DNA of 12,909 nucleotides from Methanomassiliicoccales archaeon (GTDB lineage: Archaea > Thermoplasmatota > Thermoplasmata > Methanomassiliicoccales > UBA472): assembly GCA_013329565.1 (NCBI GenBank), contig DUJZ01000157.1:1-12909 (forward strand). The letters run 5' to 3'. The notes beneath the pieces are model-generated. The model saw only the letters and a program-made list of their open reading frames with translations. It was not told the DNA's origin and made no database searches. Below, in pieces: positions 5,440-12,302 of this stretch. Every line of letters begins with the position of its first letter. Position 1 is the first letter of the stretch. The position numbers and the translations under genes are program-made.

Positions 5440-6348
5440 TCAGTCCCCTCGCCCTATCTCCATCATCCTCTCCAACGGCTTTCTCGCCGCCTCGATTATC
5501 TCCGGAGAAAGGGTGATCTCAGGAGAGAGCGTCTCCAACGCCTTGATCAAGGAGGAGATGGTGGTGCGTTTCATGTTCGGGCAGACGGCCGTAGGAACTG
5601 GAATGAAGGTCTTGCCGGGGGCTTCCTTTCCCAGACGATAGGTCATGTCCACCTCGGTACCGACTATGAACTCCTGCGCGTCGGAGCTCTTGGCGTACCT
5701 GATCATGCCTTCCGTTGAGGAAACGTGATCGGCGATGTCGATGACCTCGGGCGTGCACTCGGGATGAACCATCAGTTTCGCCTTGGGATGATCCCTCTTC
5801 AGCTCTTTCAGCTGCTCGACGTCGATATCATGATGGGTCGGACAGAATCCGGGCCATGACAATATCTCCTTGTCCGGGTGGAACCTCTGCACGTACGCGC
5901 CCAAGTTCCGGTCCGGAACGAAGATTATGCGCTTCTGCGGCATCCTGCCGATGACCTTCACGGCGTTGGCTGAAGTGCAGCAGACGTCCGCCAGAGCCTT
6001 TACGGCAGCGGACGTGTTCACGTAAGCGACGATGGCCGCCTCGGGATACTTTTCCTTCACCGGACCTAGTTCCAGATCGGTGCACATGGCCGACATGGGG
6101 CACATGGCGTCCGACTCAGGAAGAACGACCTTCTTTTCCGGAGAAAGGATCTTGGCGCTCTCGGCCATGAAATCGACACCGCAGAAAATGATGACCTCGG
6201 CGTCGGTGCTGGCCGCCTTTTGGGACAGGCCGAGCGAATCGCCTACATAATCGGCGACGTCCTGCACCTCCGGCGACTGGTAATTGTGCGCGAGGATTAT
6301 CGCCTTGCGCTGCGCCTTGAGCTCCTGGATACGCTCCGCGGCGTTCAT
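5440..6348 (-). CDS. nadA: Quinolinate synthase
   Basis: [4Fe-4S] enzyme condensing iminoaspartate with DHAP to quinolinate in de novo NAD synthesis. 302 residues, matching the compact archaeal/thermophilic NadA. Visible landmarks: ILAHNYQSPEVQD with H21, GDSLGLSQKA with S38, and the three cluster cysteines C83 (DAMCPMSAMC), C169 (WPGFCPTHH) and C256 (TAVCPNMKRTT). MVHPEC supplies H195 and E197. These agree with the known arrangement in Pyrococcus NadA (C83/C170/C256). C89 lies close to C83 and is not a standard ligand. nadB/nadX and nadC are not in this window, so the gene is apparently a single-gene unit. A TATA box and a perfect inverted repeat sit at the start codon, suggesting specific repression. 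Confidence 0.97.
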   Translation of the reverse strand: MNAAERIQELKAQRKAIILAHNYQSPEVQDVADYVGDSLGLSQKAASTDAEVIIFCGVDFMAESAKILSPEKKVVLPESDAMCPMSAMCTDLELGPVKEKYPEAAIVAYVNTSAAVKALADVCCTSANAVKVIGRMPQKRIIFVPDRNLGAYVQRFHPDKEILSWPGFCPTHHDIDVEQLKELKRDHPKAKLMVHPECTPEVIDIADHVSSTEGMIRYAKSSDAQEFIVGTEVDMTYRLGKEAPGKTFIPVPTAVCPNMKRTTISSLIKALETLSPEITLSPEIIEAARKPLERMMEIGRGD

Positions 6349-6369
6349 TTCGGCAACTCATGCCGAAAT
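6347..6369 (-). promoter_or_regulatory. Perfect 9-5-9 inverted repeat over the nadA start (candidate operator)
   Basis: ATTTCGGCA (6347-6355), five bases, then TGCCGAAAT (6361-6369): nine of nine positions match. It includes two bases of the nadA ATG and ends just before the TATA box, so it covers the predicted transcription start. Placement suits a dimeric repressor; if transcribed it would also hide the start codon in a hairpin. The regulator is unknown. Confidence 0.6.
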
Positions 6370-6372
6370 CCG

Positions 6373-6384
6373 TATAAATATTTA
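6373..6384 (-). promoter_or_regulatory. TATA box of nadA
   Basis: The minus strand reads AAATATTTATAC, centred about 30 bp upstream of the nadA ATG at 6348. This predicts a leaderless or nearly leaderless transcript starting within the inverted repeat. Confidence 0.6.
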
Positions 6385-6453
6385 CTTGACCAGCTAGGAT
6401 ATCGTTACCGTCTGGAAAAAGGTTATTCGCTATCTCGTCCCTTATGAATAAAC

Positions 6454-7398
6454 ATGAACGGCCTGGACATCGATTGGCTCATGTCGGGTGACCCTATGCT
6501 GTCCTCCCTGGTCAGGAGGGACCTCCTGGAAGATCCGTCCATGATGCCGGAGACCCTCACGGACCTTCGCATCCGGACCATTATCAAGGAGATCTCCGAA
6601 TGGCCGTGGCCGCCCTGCGTCAGCCACAAGAGCGCCGGACACCCGATCCACAAGTTCGCTTTCCTGGCCGACCTGGGTCTGGACCTCGCTTCGACGGAGG
6701 CGAAGACGCTCGTCGATAACCTCGTGGAAGGAATGGACCAGGGGTTGCCGAGGATAACGGTGAACATCCCGGAGCATTACGGCGGTACGGGAGGGCCGAC
6801 CTCGGGCTGGGCGCTGTGCGACGCCCCCTTGATGCTGTATTCGCTGTCGAAATGCTTTCCAGATCTGGACCTGGCCCCTGGCATGTCCCGTCTCATCGAA
6901 TTGTCGAGGGACAACGGAATGCCATGCGCGGTTTCCCGTGAGCTCGGCAGGTTCAGGGGGCCTGGACGCAAGGACGATCCCTGCCCCATAGCTAGCCTGT
7001 ACACGCTGAAGGCGGCAAGGGCGATAGAGCCGGATGAGAACGAACGGCTGGCCCGTACCATATCCGGTTCAATATTGAACCTGTGGGATAGCAGCCGGGA
7101 ACGTCACCCGTACATGTTCTTTATGGGAACGGACTTCCGCAAGCTAAAGCTTCCCTTCGTGTGGTACGACATACTGAGCGTGGCTGATACGTTGAGCGAG
7201 TGCCCTTGGGTACACGGCGATCACCGTTTCAGAGATATGCTATCGGTCATCGAATCGAAGCGCGACGAACAGGGCAGGTTCACCCCCGAATCGATATGGA
7301 CCACCTGGAAGGGTTGGGATTTTACGCAGAAGAAGGAACCCTCGCGGTGGGTGACATTCATGGTCGAACGCATCCACCGCAAGTTGGAAAGGTTTTGA
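6454..7398 (+). CDS. Alpha/alpha-toroid (squalene-cyclase/prenyltransferase-like) protein
   Basis: 314 residues, soluble. Sequence style is that of the small terpenoid-cyclase-fold proteins of archaea and bacteria, sometimes mislabelled as nitrogen fixation protein NifH. Typical features are GHPIHKFAFLADLGL (62-76), the repeated hydrophobic/aromatic helices, GWALCDAPLMLYSL (118-131), FRKLKLPFVWYDILSVADTL (228-247), the turn KRDEQGRF (269-276, like the QxxxGxW repeats of cyclases) and WKGWDF-TQKKEPSRWVTF (285-302). I see neither the DxDD acid motif of squalene-hopene cyclases nor the prenyltransferase zinc set, so cyclase activity is not implied; the function of these proteins is unknown. No SD precedes the ATG; weak AT-rich DNA at 6416-6428 would suit a leaderless start. 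The TGA abuts the sod stop codon on the other strand with no bases between. Confidence 0.8.
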   Translation: MNGLDIDWLMSGDPMLSSLVRRDLLEDPSMMPETLTDLRIRTIIKEISEWPWPPCVSHKSAGHPIHKFAFLADLGLDLASTEAKTLVDNLVEGMDQGLPRITVNIPEHYGGTGGPTSGWALCDAPLMLYSLSKCFPDLDLAPGMSRLIELSRDNGMPCAVSRELGRFRGPGRKDDPCPIASLYTLKAARAIEPDENERLARTISGSILNLWDSSRERHPYMFFMGTDFRKLKLPFVWYDILSVADTLSECPWVHGDHRFRDMLSVIESKRDEQGRFTPESIWTTWKGWDFTQKKEPSRWVTFMVERIHRKLERF

Positions 7399-8010
7399 TC
7401 ACTTCAGGATGGCGTCCAGTCTATTCTCCACCGTGCCCCAGTTGACGTGGTTCCAGAAAGCTTCTACGTACTTAGGCCGCAAGTTCTTGTAGTCGATATA
7501 GTACGCATGCTCCCAGACGTCCAGGACCATCAGCATGCGGAAACCGGGGAAGACGTTGACGTTGTGCTTCTCCACCTGCATCATGAACGGCCGGTTGGTT
7601 CCCGCGCACCAGACCAGGACCGCCCATCCGGAACCCTCGGCGCTGGTGGCCATGGCGCTGAACTCCTTCTTGAAGCGCTCGATGGAACCGAACTCCTTGA
7701 CCAGTACCTCAAGCAGCTTTCCTTTGGGCTCTCCGCCTTTGCCAGTCGGTGCCAGGTTCTCCCACATGAACTTGTGAAGAATGTGGCCTCCTACCTGGAA
7801 CGACATGTCCTTGGCTAGGGCTTTCCAGTCCAGGTCTGTCCCCTCCGCCCTGGCCTTCTCCATCTTTTCGAGAATGGCGTTGGCGGCGTTCACATAAGCG
7901 GCATGATGCTTGGTGTGGTGAACGGTCAGTTGCTCCTCGCTCAAGAAAGGTGCGAGCTCGTTGTATCCGTAAGCGAGCTTTGGCAGCTCGTATCTTTTGG
8001 CTTGCTCCAT
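7399..8010 (-). CDS. sod: Iron/manganese superoxide dismutase
   Basis: Cytosolic enzyme dismutating superoxide to oxygen and hydrogen peroxide. 203 residues without a signal peptide, usual for archaeal SODs. Metal ligands are recognisable: H31 in [14 protein letters not shown]79 in [10 protein letters not shown], and D164 and H168 in [15 protein letters not shown]39 is the gateway tyrosine. The position four before H79 is Gly, not the Gln of bacterial Fe-SODs, while QVEKHN provides H149 where archaeal or cambialistic enzymes carry a His as outer-sphere residue. Metal use is therefore uncertain between Fe and Mn. It lies 89 bp downstream of the ydbT-like gene on the same strand, but a TTTAA-type box about 30 bp before the ATG suggests its own, leaderless promoter. 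An oxygen defence gene hints at some oxygen exposure. Confidence 0.95.
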   Translation of the reverse strand: MEQAKRYELPKLAYGYNELAPFLSEEQLTVHHTKHHAAYVNAANAILEKMEKARAEGTDLDWKALAKDMSFQVGGHILHKFMWENLAPTGKGGEPKGKLLEVLVKEFGSIERFKKEFSAMATSAEGSGWAVLVWCAGTNRPFMMQVEKHNVNVFPGFRMLMVLDVWEHAYYIDYKNLRPKYVEAFWNHVNWGTVENRLDAILK

Positions 8011-8099
8011 AATGATACCCGACGTGAATATCGTAGCTTAAAGTGGATAATGATTTTGGTTTCCGTTAATGAAATGATGAAGCTTTCCGAAGGAGAGGA
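8011..8099 (-). promoter_or_regulatory. Likely sod promoter region
   Basis: The 89-bp gap is AT-rich compared with the flanks. On the minus strand ACTTTAAGC (around 8036-8044) lies about 30 bp before the sod ATG and is the best TATA candidate. No SD is visible before the ATG. Confidence 0.4.
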
Positions 8100-9527
8100 C
8101 TAATTCATGGAGTACCAGTCACGGACGGACTCGGCGTCCTCCGCGTCCAGGTCCTTGAGGGAGTAGTTCTTTCCCGCCGGGGAGGAGAGGAAGGACAGCT
8201 GCACGGTGCGCAGCTTTCCGATGCGTTGGAATAGATTCGCCGAGAGCGATAGCGACTGGATATGCGAGCGCTTGATCAGGACCTGCACCAGACTCACGTA
8301 GCGGAATCGGAGGGTGACCTGGTCATCCTCCACGGAGATGGAACCGTTCCGGTACCTGGAGAGGCCGAGCGATAATGCTGGGATCAGAAGCAGTAGCGAG
8401 ATCCAGGAATAGGGAAGGCCCCAGAAGTAGAAGGCGGTGATGATCGTTCCAATGAACGCCGCCACTGGCACGGTCGATCGGAACAGGTAGCGGCGCATCG
8501 CCCGCTTCGGAAGAACGACCGATTCGAGCGGCAAATGGTATTCGGGAAGGATGTCCCTGAGGAACGCCTCGACCTCCTTCCTTCTGATGAGCGGGTGCAG
8601 CAGGGATATCCTCTCCTGCTCCTTGGCCCCGCCCCCGGCCACCTCGACCAGCATCGTGCACAGGCCGAACGGCTGGCGGAGCGGACCTTGCTGAACGACC
8701 ACGGCCTGAAGTCGGTGCAGCTTGACGATCGCGTGGCTCTTCTTCAGCACGCCCCAGCTGATCTCCAGGCGGTCCTCGAACCGGCGCACGGAGAAGTTGG
8801 CGAACTGGATCACGAACACGATCGCGGATAGGGCCCAGGAGAGAAGGAACAGTCCTGCGGCGATCCCGATGCCGACCATCAGCGGAATCGTCGAAAGGCT
8901 CTCCACCGCCTGGTCCAGGTATCTCTGCGGAATGTACTCGAACACCTGGGCGTAGATCAGTGCCACGACCGAGAACAGGACCATGAACCTTCCAGAGGTA
9001 AGTGCGGCCAACCAGATGTCCCTGCCTTGCAGGAAGCGGGATGCCCTAGGAACTTCCACCGGTTCCGATTCAGATCGGACACCGTTGGAGTAAAGATGCG
9101 CCTTGATGCTCTCTGCTTCGTTCTTGGATACCGCACGTAAATTAACCTCGGCGTCGACGCTGACCCCGGCGGTCTTGATCTGCAGCGTCACCAGGCCGAA
9201 CGCCTGCTGTAGCACGTTGGCGTTGGTGTTCATCGATTGAACGCGGTCCCTCTTGATGGTCCGCTCGCGCTTGAAGAGCACGCCCTGGCGGATGTGCACC
9301 ATCCCCTCCTCGTAACGATAGAGGAAGAAATACCAGCGGAGGAAGTTGAACAAGGTGGAAAGACCGAACATGACCAGCAATGCCACTATGGCGTTGCCGA
9401 CAAAACCTCCGAAAATGCTATCCGGCAACGATATCGCGATGATGAGCGCGAAGCTGAGGTTCGATATCAGCCCCCGCCCGGTGTCCAGAAGTACGAGCAG
9501 GGGATGCTGGCGTCGGAGATCAGACAT
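8100..9527 (-). CDS. YdbT-like membrane protein with three bacterial PH (bPH2) domains
   Basis: 475 residues from the ATG at 9527. Three repeats of hydrophobic helix pair plus bPH2 domain: helices at about 20-34 and 43-60 then bPH2 at 63-140 (LYRYEEGMVHIRQGVLFKRER); helices at about 172-190 and 214-240 then bPH2 at 242-325 (RRFEDRLEISWGVLKKSH, QPFGLCTMLVEVAGGG); helices at about 344-380 then bPH2 at 390-470 (SRYRNGSISVEDDQVTLRF). This is the DUF304/YdbT architecture; Bacillus YdbST has been linked to antimicrobial-peptide immunity, but the general role is unknown. The ATG overlaps the 3' end of the ydbS-like gene by 8 nt, so the two are translationally coupled. A GTG at 9536 is an alternative start. 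GAGG lies unusually close (3 nt) to the ATG. Stop is TAG. Confidence 0.88.
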   Translation of the reverse strand: MSDLRRQHPLLVLLDTGRGLISNLSFALIIAISLPDSIFGGFVGNAIVALLVMFGLSTLFNFLRWYFFLYRYEEGMVHIRQGVLFKRERTIKRDRVQSMNTNANVLQQAFGLVTLQIKTAGVSVDAEVNLRAVSKNEAESIKAHLYSNGVRSESEPVEVPRASRFLQGRDIWLAALTSGRFMVLFSVVALIYAQVFEYIPQRYLDQAVESLSTIPLMVGIGIAAGLFLLSWALSAIVFVIQFANFSVRRFEDRLEISWGVLKKSHAIVKLHRLQAVVVQQGPLRQPFGLCTMLVEVAGGGAKEQERISLLHPLIRRKEVEAFLRDILPEYHLPLESVVLPKRAMRRYLFRSTVPVAAFIGTIITAFYFWGLPYSWISLLLLIPALSLGLSRYRNGSISVEDDQVTLRFRYVSLVQVLIKRSHIQSLSLSANLFQRIGKLRTVQLSFLSSPAGKNYSLKDLDAEDAESVRDWYSMN

Positions 9528-10032
9528 CTTCCTCACTTACTCGGGCCAAGGTGGCGATCTCGCCGCGAAGCTCTTCAGCCCTCTGCTTCGGCAGGGCGGG
9601 AATGGCGAACTTGGTGGCCGCCGTGGAGATCGATAGTGTCGTAAGACCGAAGTAGCGCATCAGCGGACCATGTTCAGTATCAACGTATTGAACGCGGACC
9701 ATGGGGATGAGGTGCCTCTTGATCACGAAGATCCCGTGCTGTATCTCCAGCTCGTTCTCCCTGAGCTCGTAGCGCCAGAATCGCATCCTGAGCCAGGGGT
9801 GGAAGTAAACACCCCACGGAACGTAAACGAGCGCCAGAGCGATGGCGATCCATCCCACCCAATCCGGGGCGCCGTAGACAATTGTGACGAAGGCGTAGAA
9901 GCCAAGGGCGATCGCCATGACGATGATGGAACCGAGCGCTCCGCCGATCATCCACACCTTGCGGGCGCGGGGATCGATGCTCTCCTTTGGCTCGTTGTCC
10001 ATTCTAAGCTTTTCCCTGATATCCTCCAACAT
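9520..10032 (-). CDS. YdbS-like bPH2 domain membrane protein
   Basis: 170 residues: a charged N-terminus, two transmembrane helices (about 26-52, VWMIGGALGSIIVMAIALGF and onward; about 58-78, GWIAIALALVYVPWGVYF), then one cytoplasmic bPH2 domain (about 86-155) with the family run YELRENELEIQHGIFVIKRH, VRVQYVDTEHGPLMRYFGL and TLSISTAA. This is the partner of the three-domain YdbT protein that follows, and the pair is usually encoded together. Start at 10032 is supported by a GATATAC box at 10066-10073, which predicts a leader of about 10 nt. M11 (10002) is an alternative. The upstream region is shared with divergent mptD and holds a 6-6-6 inverted repeat. Membrane role inferred; molecular function unknown. 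Confidence 0.87.
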   Translation of the reverse strand: MLEDIREKLRMDNEPKESIDPRARKVWMIGGALGSIIVMAIALGFYAFVTIVYGAPDWVGWIAIALALVYVPWGVYFHPWLRMRFWRYELRENELEIQHGIFVIKRHLIPMVRVQYVDTEHGPLMRYFGLTTLSISTAATKFAIPALPKQRAEELRGEIATLARVSEEDV

Positions 10033-10065
10033 TCCCTTCGCCCGTTGGTCGAATCGCCGTCGACC

Positions 10066-10123
10066 GTATATCCTTTTCGCAGGTCCTAGGGAAATAGGAC
10101 GGGCCAGGATAGGGATTATTAAT
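10066..10123. promoter_or_regulatory. Divergent promoter region ydbS / mptD
   Basis: A minus-strand GATATAC box (10066-10073) points to the ydbS-like gene and a plus-strand ATTATTAAT (10115-10123) to mptD. Between them GTCCTA (10083-10088) and TAGGAC (10095-10100) form a 6-bp inverted repeat with 6-bp spacing. It could be a shared operator; the arms are short enough to be chance. Confidence 0.4.
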
Positions 10124-10151
10124 CATGTGTTCCTTATCACCACCGAACGAA

Positions 10152-10538
10152 ATGACGAGCAAGCGCGAGGAGCTCGCTGCCAACTACTTCAACTGCAGCG
10201 AAAGGGAAAGGGCGGTCTTCGAGGCGGGCATCAAGTTAGGAACGATCTACCATCAGTTCGTAGGAACGCCGGTCGCCGCGGCCAACGTGGAGATCCTTGA
10301 GAAAGCGATAGAGGACGGCGTCCGCGTCCAGCCGTTCGTCAAGGACGTCAAGGTCCATATATCCCGTGAGGTGCTGCGCCGCAAGAAGGACGAGTTCGAT
10401 TATCAGACCCTAACCGGCAACATGCTCAACGTGGAATTGACCATCGCCGTCGGGAACACCATCGTGATAGCGGCCATGGACTTCAAGGACGACTTGCGCT
10501 ATCCGCTCATGTACGTGAGGTCGGTCGAGAGCCGATAA
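10152..10538 (+). CDS. mptD: Archaeal 7,8-dihydroneopterin aldolase (MptD family)
   Basis: Cleaves 7,8-dihydroneopterin to 6-hydroxymethyl-7,8-dihydropterin and glycolaldehyde, a step toward tetrahydromethanopterin or folate-type cofactors. 128 residues from the ATG at 10152. The start AANYFNCSERERAVFEAG, then LGTIYHQFVGTPV, VQPFVKDVKVHI, TLTGNMLNVEL and YPLMYVRSVE are those of the MJ1585/COG2098 family, not of bacterial FolB. E24, H34 and Q60 line up with E25, H35 and Q61 of the Methanocaldococcus enzyme (from memory), which also supports this start. An in-frame ATG at 10125 would add nine residues, but the TATA-like ATTATTAAT at 10115-10123 overlaps it and predicts transcription starting near 10145. 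A T-rich stretch follows the stop. No other pterin gene is nearby. Confidence 0.88.
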   Translation: MTSKREELAANYFNCSERERAVFEAGIKLGTIYHQFVGTPVAAANVEILEKAIEDGVRVQPFVKDVKVHISREVLRRKKDEFDYQTLTGNMLNVELTIAVGNTIVIAAMDFKDDLRYPLMYVRSVESR

Positions 10539-10544
10539 ATACGT

Positions 10545-10564
10545 TCATTATTATTTTTATAAAA
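10545..10564 (+). terminator. T-rich terminator after mptD, overlapping a TATA-like palindrome
   Basis: From 7 nt after the mptD stop the plus strand reads TCATTATTATTTTTAT, consistent with an archaeal T-rich terminator. The last ten bases, TTTTATAAAA (10555-10564), are a perfect palindrome that could equally serve as a TATA box for the downstream operon with a leader of about 95 nt. Confidence 0.45.
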
Positions 10565-10621
10565 GGTTACCAAGGCGAACCCAGCAATCCGTCCTTCGGG
10601 AAAGGATATTAAGCTAGGATT

Positions 10622-10660
10622 ACCATATAGGTCCTTCAAAGCATCGAGCCCATTCGATGC
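10622..10660 (+). promoter_or_regulatory. THEP1/trm1 upstream region with 7-6-7 inverted repeat
   Basis: ACCATATAGG at 10622-10631 is a TATA-like box predicting transcription near 10655. GCATCGA (10641-10647) and TCGATGC (10654-10660) form a perfect 7-bp inverted repeat with 6-bp spacer at that point, ending 19 bp before the ATG. It could be an operator or, if transcription begins further up, a leader hairpin. Confidence 0.4.
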
Positions 10661-10679
10661 GCTGACACCGGGGTATCGG

Positions 10680-11222
10680 ATGAACAATATCAAGATCGGC
10701 ATTACAGGGCTTCCTAGCGCGGGCAAGACCAACACTCTCATCCAGGTCATCAAGATGCTGGAGGACGAGGGGCTCGTTGTCGGAGGAATGATCACCGAGC
10801 CGATCCTGGACGACAAGAAGCGCACCGGTCTTTACGTGATGGACTGGATGACCAAGGAGCGCGGCGTTCTGGCCGCGACCGACATCCACAGCAAGTTCAT
10901 GGTGGGCAAGATGGGCGTCGACCTGGACGTTCTTCAGTCGATCGGCGTCCAGGCCCTGACCAACGCCTGCGAGAAGGCCGATATAATCGTCATTGACGAG
11001 GTTGGCAAGATCGAGGTGGAGAGCGACCGGTTCCGGGACGCGGTCAAGGAAGCGCTGAAGACCGATAAGCCGATGCTGCTGACCTTGCACAAGAAATCCC
11101 GCAATCCGTTGTTGCAGGACATCAGAAGGCGCGATGACGTCCGCATTTTGGAAGTTACGCCGATAAACAGAAACCTTTTGCCCTACAAGATAATGAAGCT
11201 GATGAAGGGCGAGCTTTTGTGA
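10680..11222 (+). CDS. THEP1-family nucleoside-triphosphatase
   Basis: 180 residues. P-loop NTPase of the THEP1 group, which hydrolyses ATP, GTP and other NTPs to NDPs in vitro; the cellular role is unsettled. Walker A is GLPSAGKT (10-17). GGMITEPILDDKKRTG is the family segment after helix 1. Walker B is DIIVIDEVGKIE (101-112) with the family DEVGKIE signature. The C-terminus (KKSRNPLLQDIRRRDDVRILEVT) completes the usual length of about 175-185. No strong SD is seen. Its TGA overlaps the GTG start of trm1 (GTGA, 4 nt), so the two genes are almost certainly co-transcribed and coupled. A functional link between THEP1 and tRNA modification is not established; I only note the arrangement. Confidence 0.92.
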   Translation: MNNIKIGITGLPSAGKTNTLIQVIKMLEDEGLVVGGMITEPILDDKKRTGLYVMDWMTKERGVLAATDIHSKFMVGKMGVDLDVLQSIGVQALTNACEKADIIVIDEVGKIEVESDRFRDAVKEALKTDKPMLLTLHKKSRNPLLQDIRRRDDVRILEVTPINRNLLPYKIMKLMKGELL

Positions 11223-12301
11223 ATCTGGAAGGAAATATCATCCGAGAGGGGAGCACGCAGCTCTTCGTTCCCGAGTCCATATCCGAGAAGGGACCTGGCA
11301 AGATCGAGGGAAGGGTCTTTTTCAACCGGCAGATGGCCTTCAACCGTGACGTTTCCGTTGCTCTTTTTCATTCTGTGATCAACCCAAGGAAGTGCCTGGA
11401 CGCCATGGCCGCCACCGGCGCCCGTGGAATTCGTATATGCCATGAGGCGCCTGGCAACTACCGCTTCATCATCAACGACAAGGATTCGCTGGCCTGTGAT
11501 CACATCCAGAAGAACATCGAGCTGAACTCTCTTGATAACGCCGAAGTGAGCAACGCGGACCTGCGTTGCCTTCTGGCCGAGGAGATATTCGATTACATAG
11601 ACCTGGACCCGTTCGGAACGCCGATACCTTTCGTTCCGTCCGCACTGCAGGGCATGGCCAGAAAGGGAATTCTGGCCGTCACCGCGACCGATACCGCATC
11701 ACTTTCCGGAACGCACCCGGGCAAATGCCGGCGACGGTACATGGCCAACAGCCAGAGGAACCCGTTCCTGCACGAGAGCGGCCTGCGCATAATGATCGGC
11801 ACCATCGTCCGCATGGCGGCCCAGGAGGACAAGGGCGTAACGCCCCTACTTTGCTACTACGCGGACCACTACTTCCGTCTGTTCCTGAGGACCAAGGATG
11901 GCGCCGGCGCCGCGGACGCTTCCCTGGAACAATTGGGCATGATGTCCTACGACCGGACGACCGGGGAGCGAAAGGTCGGAGAAGGAAAGATAGGCCCGCT
12001 GTGGCTCGGCCCGCTGATGGACCATGAGGCGATATCGAACGCCATCGTCCCGGAAGGGCTGGAATGTCAGGAGCGCGTTCGTCAGCACTTCGATATCTGG
12101 AAGGAGGAGCTGGACGTCCCGTACTATTATGAGACGAACGAGATCGCCGCCATGCTCAGGCTTTCCCCTCCCGGACGCGACGAGCTGCTGGAGGCCATGC
12201 GATCCATTGGTAAGGTATCGCGCACCAACTTCTCCCCCACCGGCTTCCGCACCGACCGTCCGCTTCAGGAAGTGCTGGAAGCGTTCCGGTCCATATGCTG
12301 A
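11219..12301 (+). CDS. trm1: tRNA (guanine26-N2)-dimethyltransferase
   Basis: SAM-dependent enzyme converting G26 of many tRNAs to N2,N2-dimethylguanosine. 360 residues, slightly shorter than the usual archaeal Trm1 of about 375-390. The N-terminus IIREGSTQLFVP and RVFFNRQMAFNRDVSV are family-typical. The SAM-binding motif is LDAMAATGARGIR (60-72), followed by INDKD (85-89) and the catalytic-site motif DYIDLDPFGTP (125-135). ATDTASLSGTHP (146-157) then CRRRYMAN is the next conserved block. The C-terminal domain (about 240-360) binds tRNA; FSPTGFRTDRP near the end is also conserved. Start is GTG at 11219, overlapping the stop of the THEP1 gene. The stop is one base from the stop of the convergent membrane-protein gene. 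Confidence 0.96.
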   Translation: MNLEGNIIREGSTQLFVPESISEKGPGKIEGRVFFNRQMAFNRDVSVALFHSVINPRKCLDAMAATGARGIRICHEAPGNYRFIINDKDSLACDHIQKNIELNSLDNAEVSNADLRCLLAEEIFDYIDLDPFGTPIPFVPSALQGMARKGILAVTATDTASLSGTHPGKCRRRYMANSQRNPFLHESGLRIMIGTIVRMAAQEDKGVTPLLCYYADHYFRLFLRTKDGAGAADASLEQLGMMSYDRTTGERKVGEGKIGPLWLGPLMDHEAISNAIVPEGLECQERVRQHFDIWKEELDVPYYYETNEIAAMLRLSPPGRDELLEAMRSIGKVSRTNFSPTGFRTDRPLQEVLEAFRSIC

Positions 12302-12302
12302 T

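Noticed and set aside
5432..5442. TGAGG-A-CCTCA palindrome between the LysE-type gene and nadA
   Set aside because: A 1-nt loop cannot form a hairpin as such, and half the palindrome falls in the nadA stop region; likely chance.
9237..9644. Plus-strand 135-codon frame over the ydbS/ydbT junction
   Set aside because: Shadow of two well-supported bPH2 genes on the minus strand; no motif or SD.
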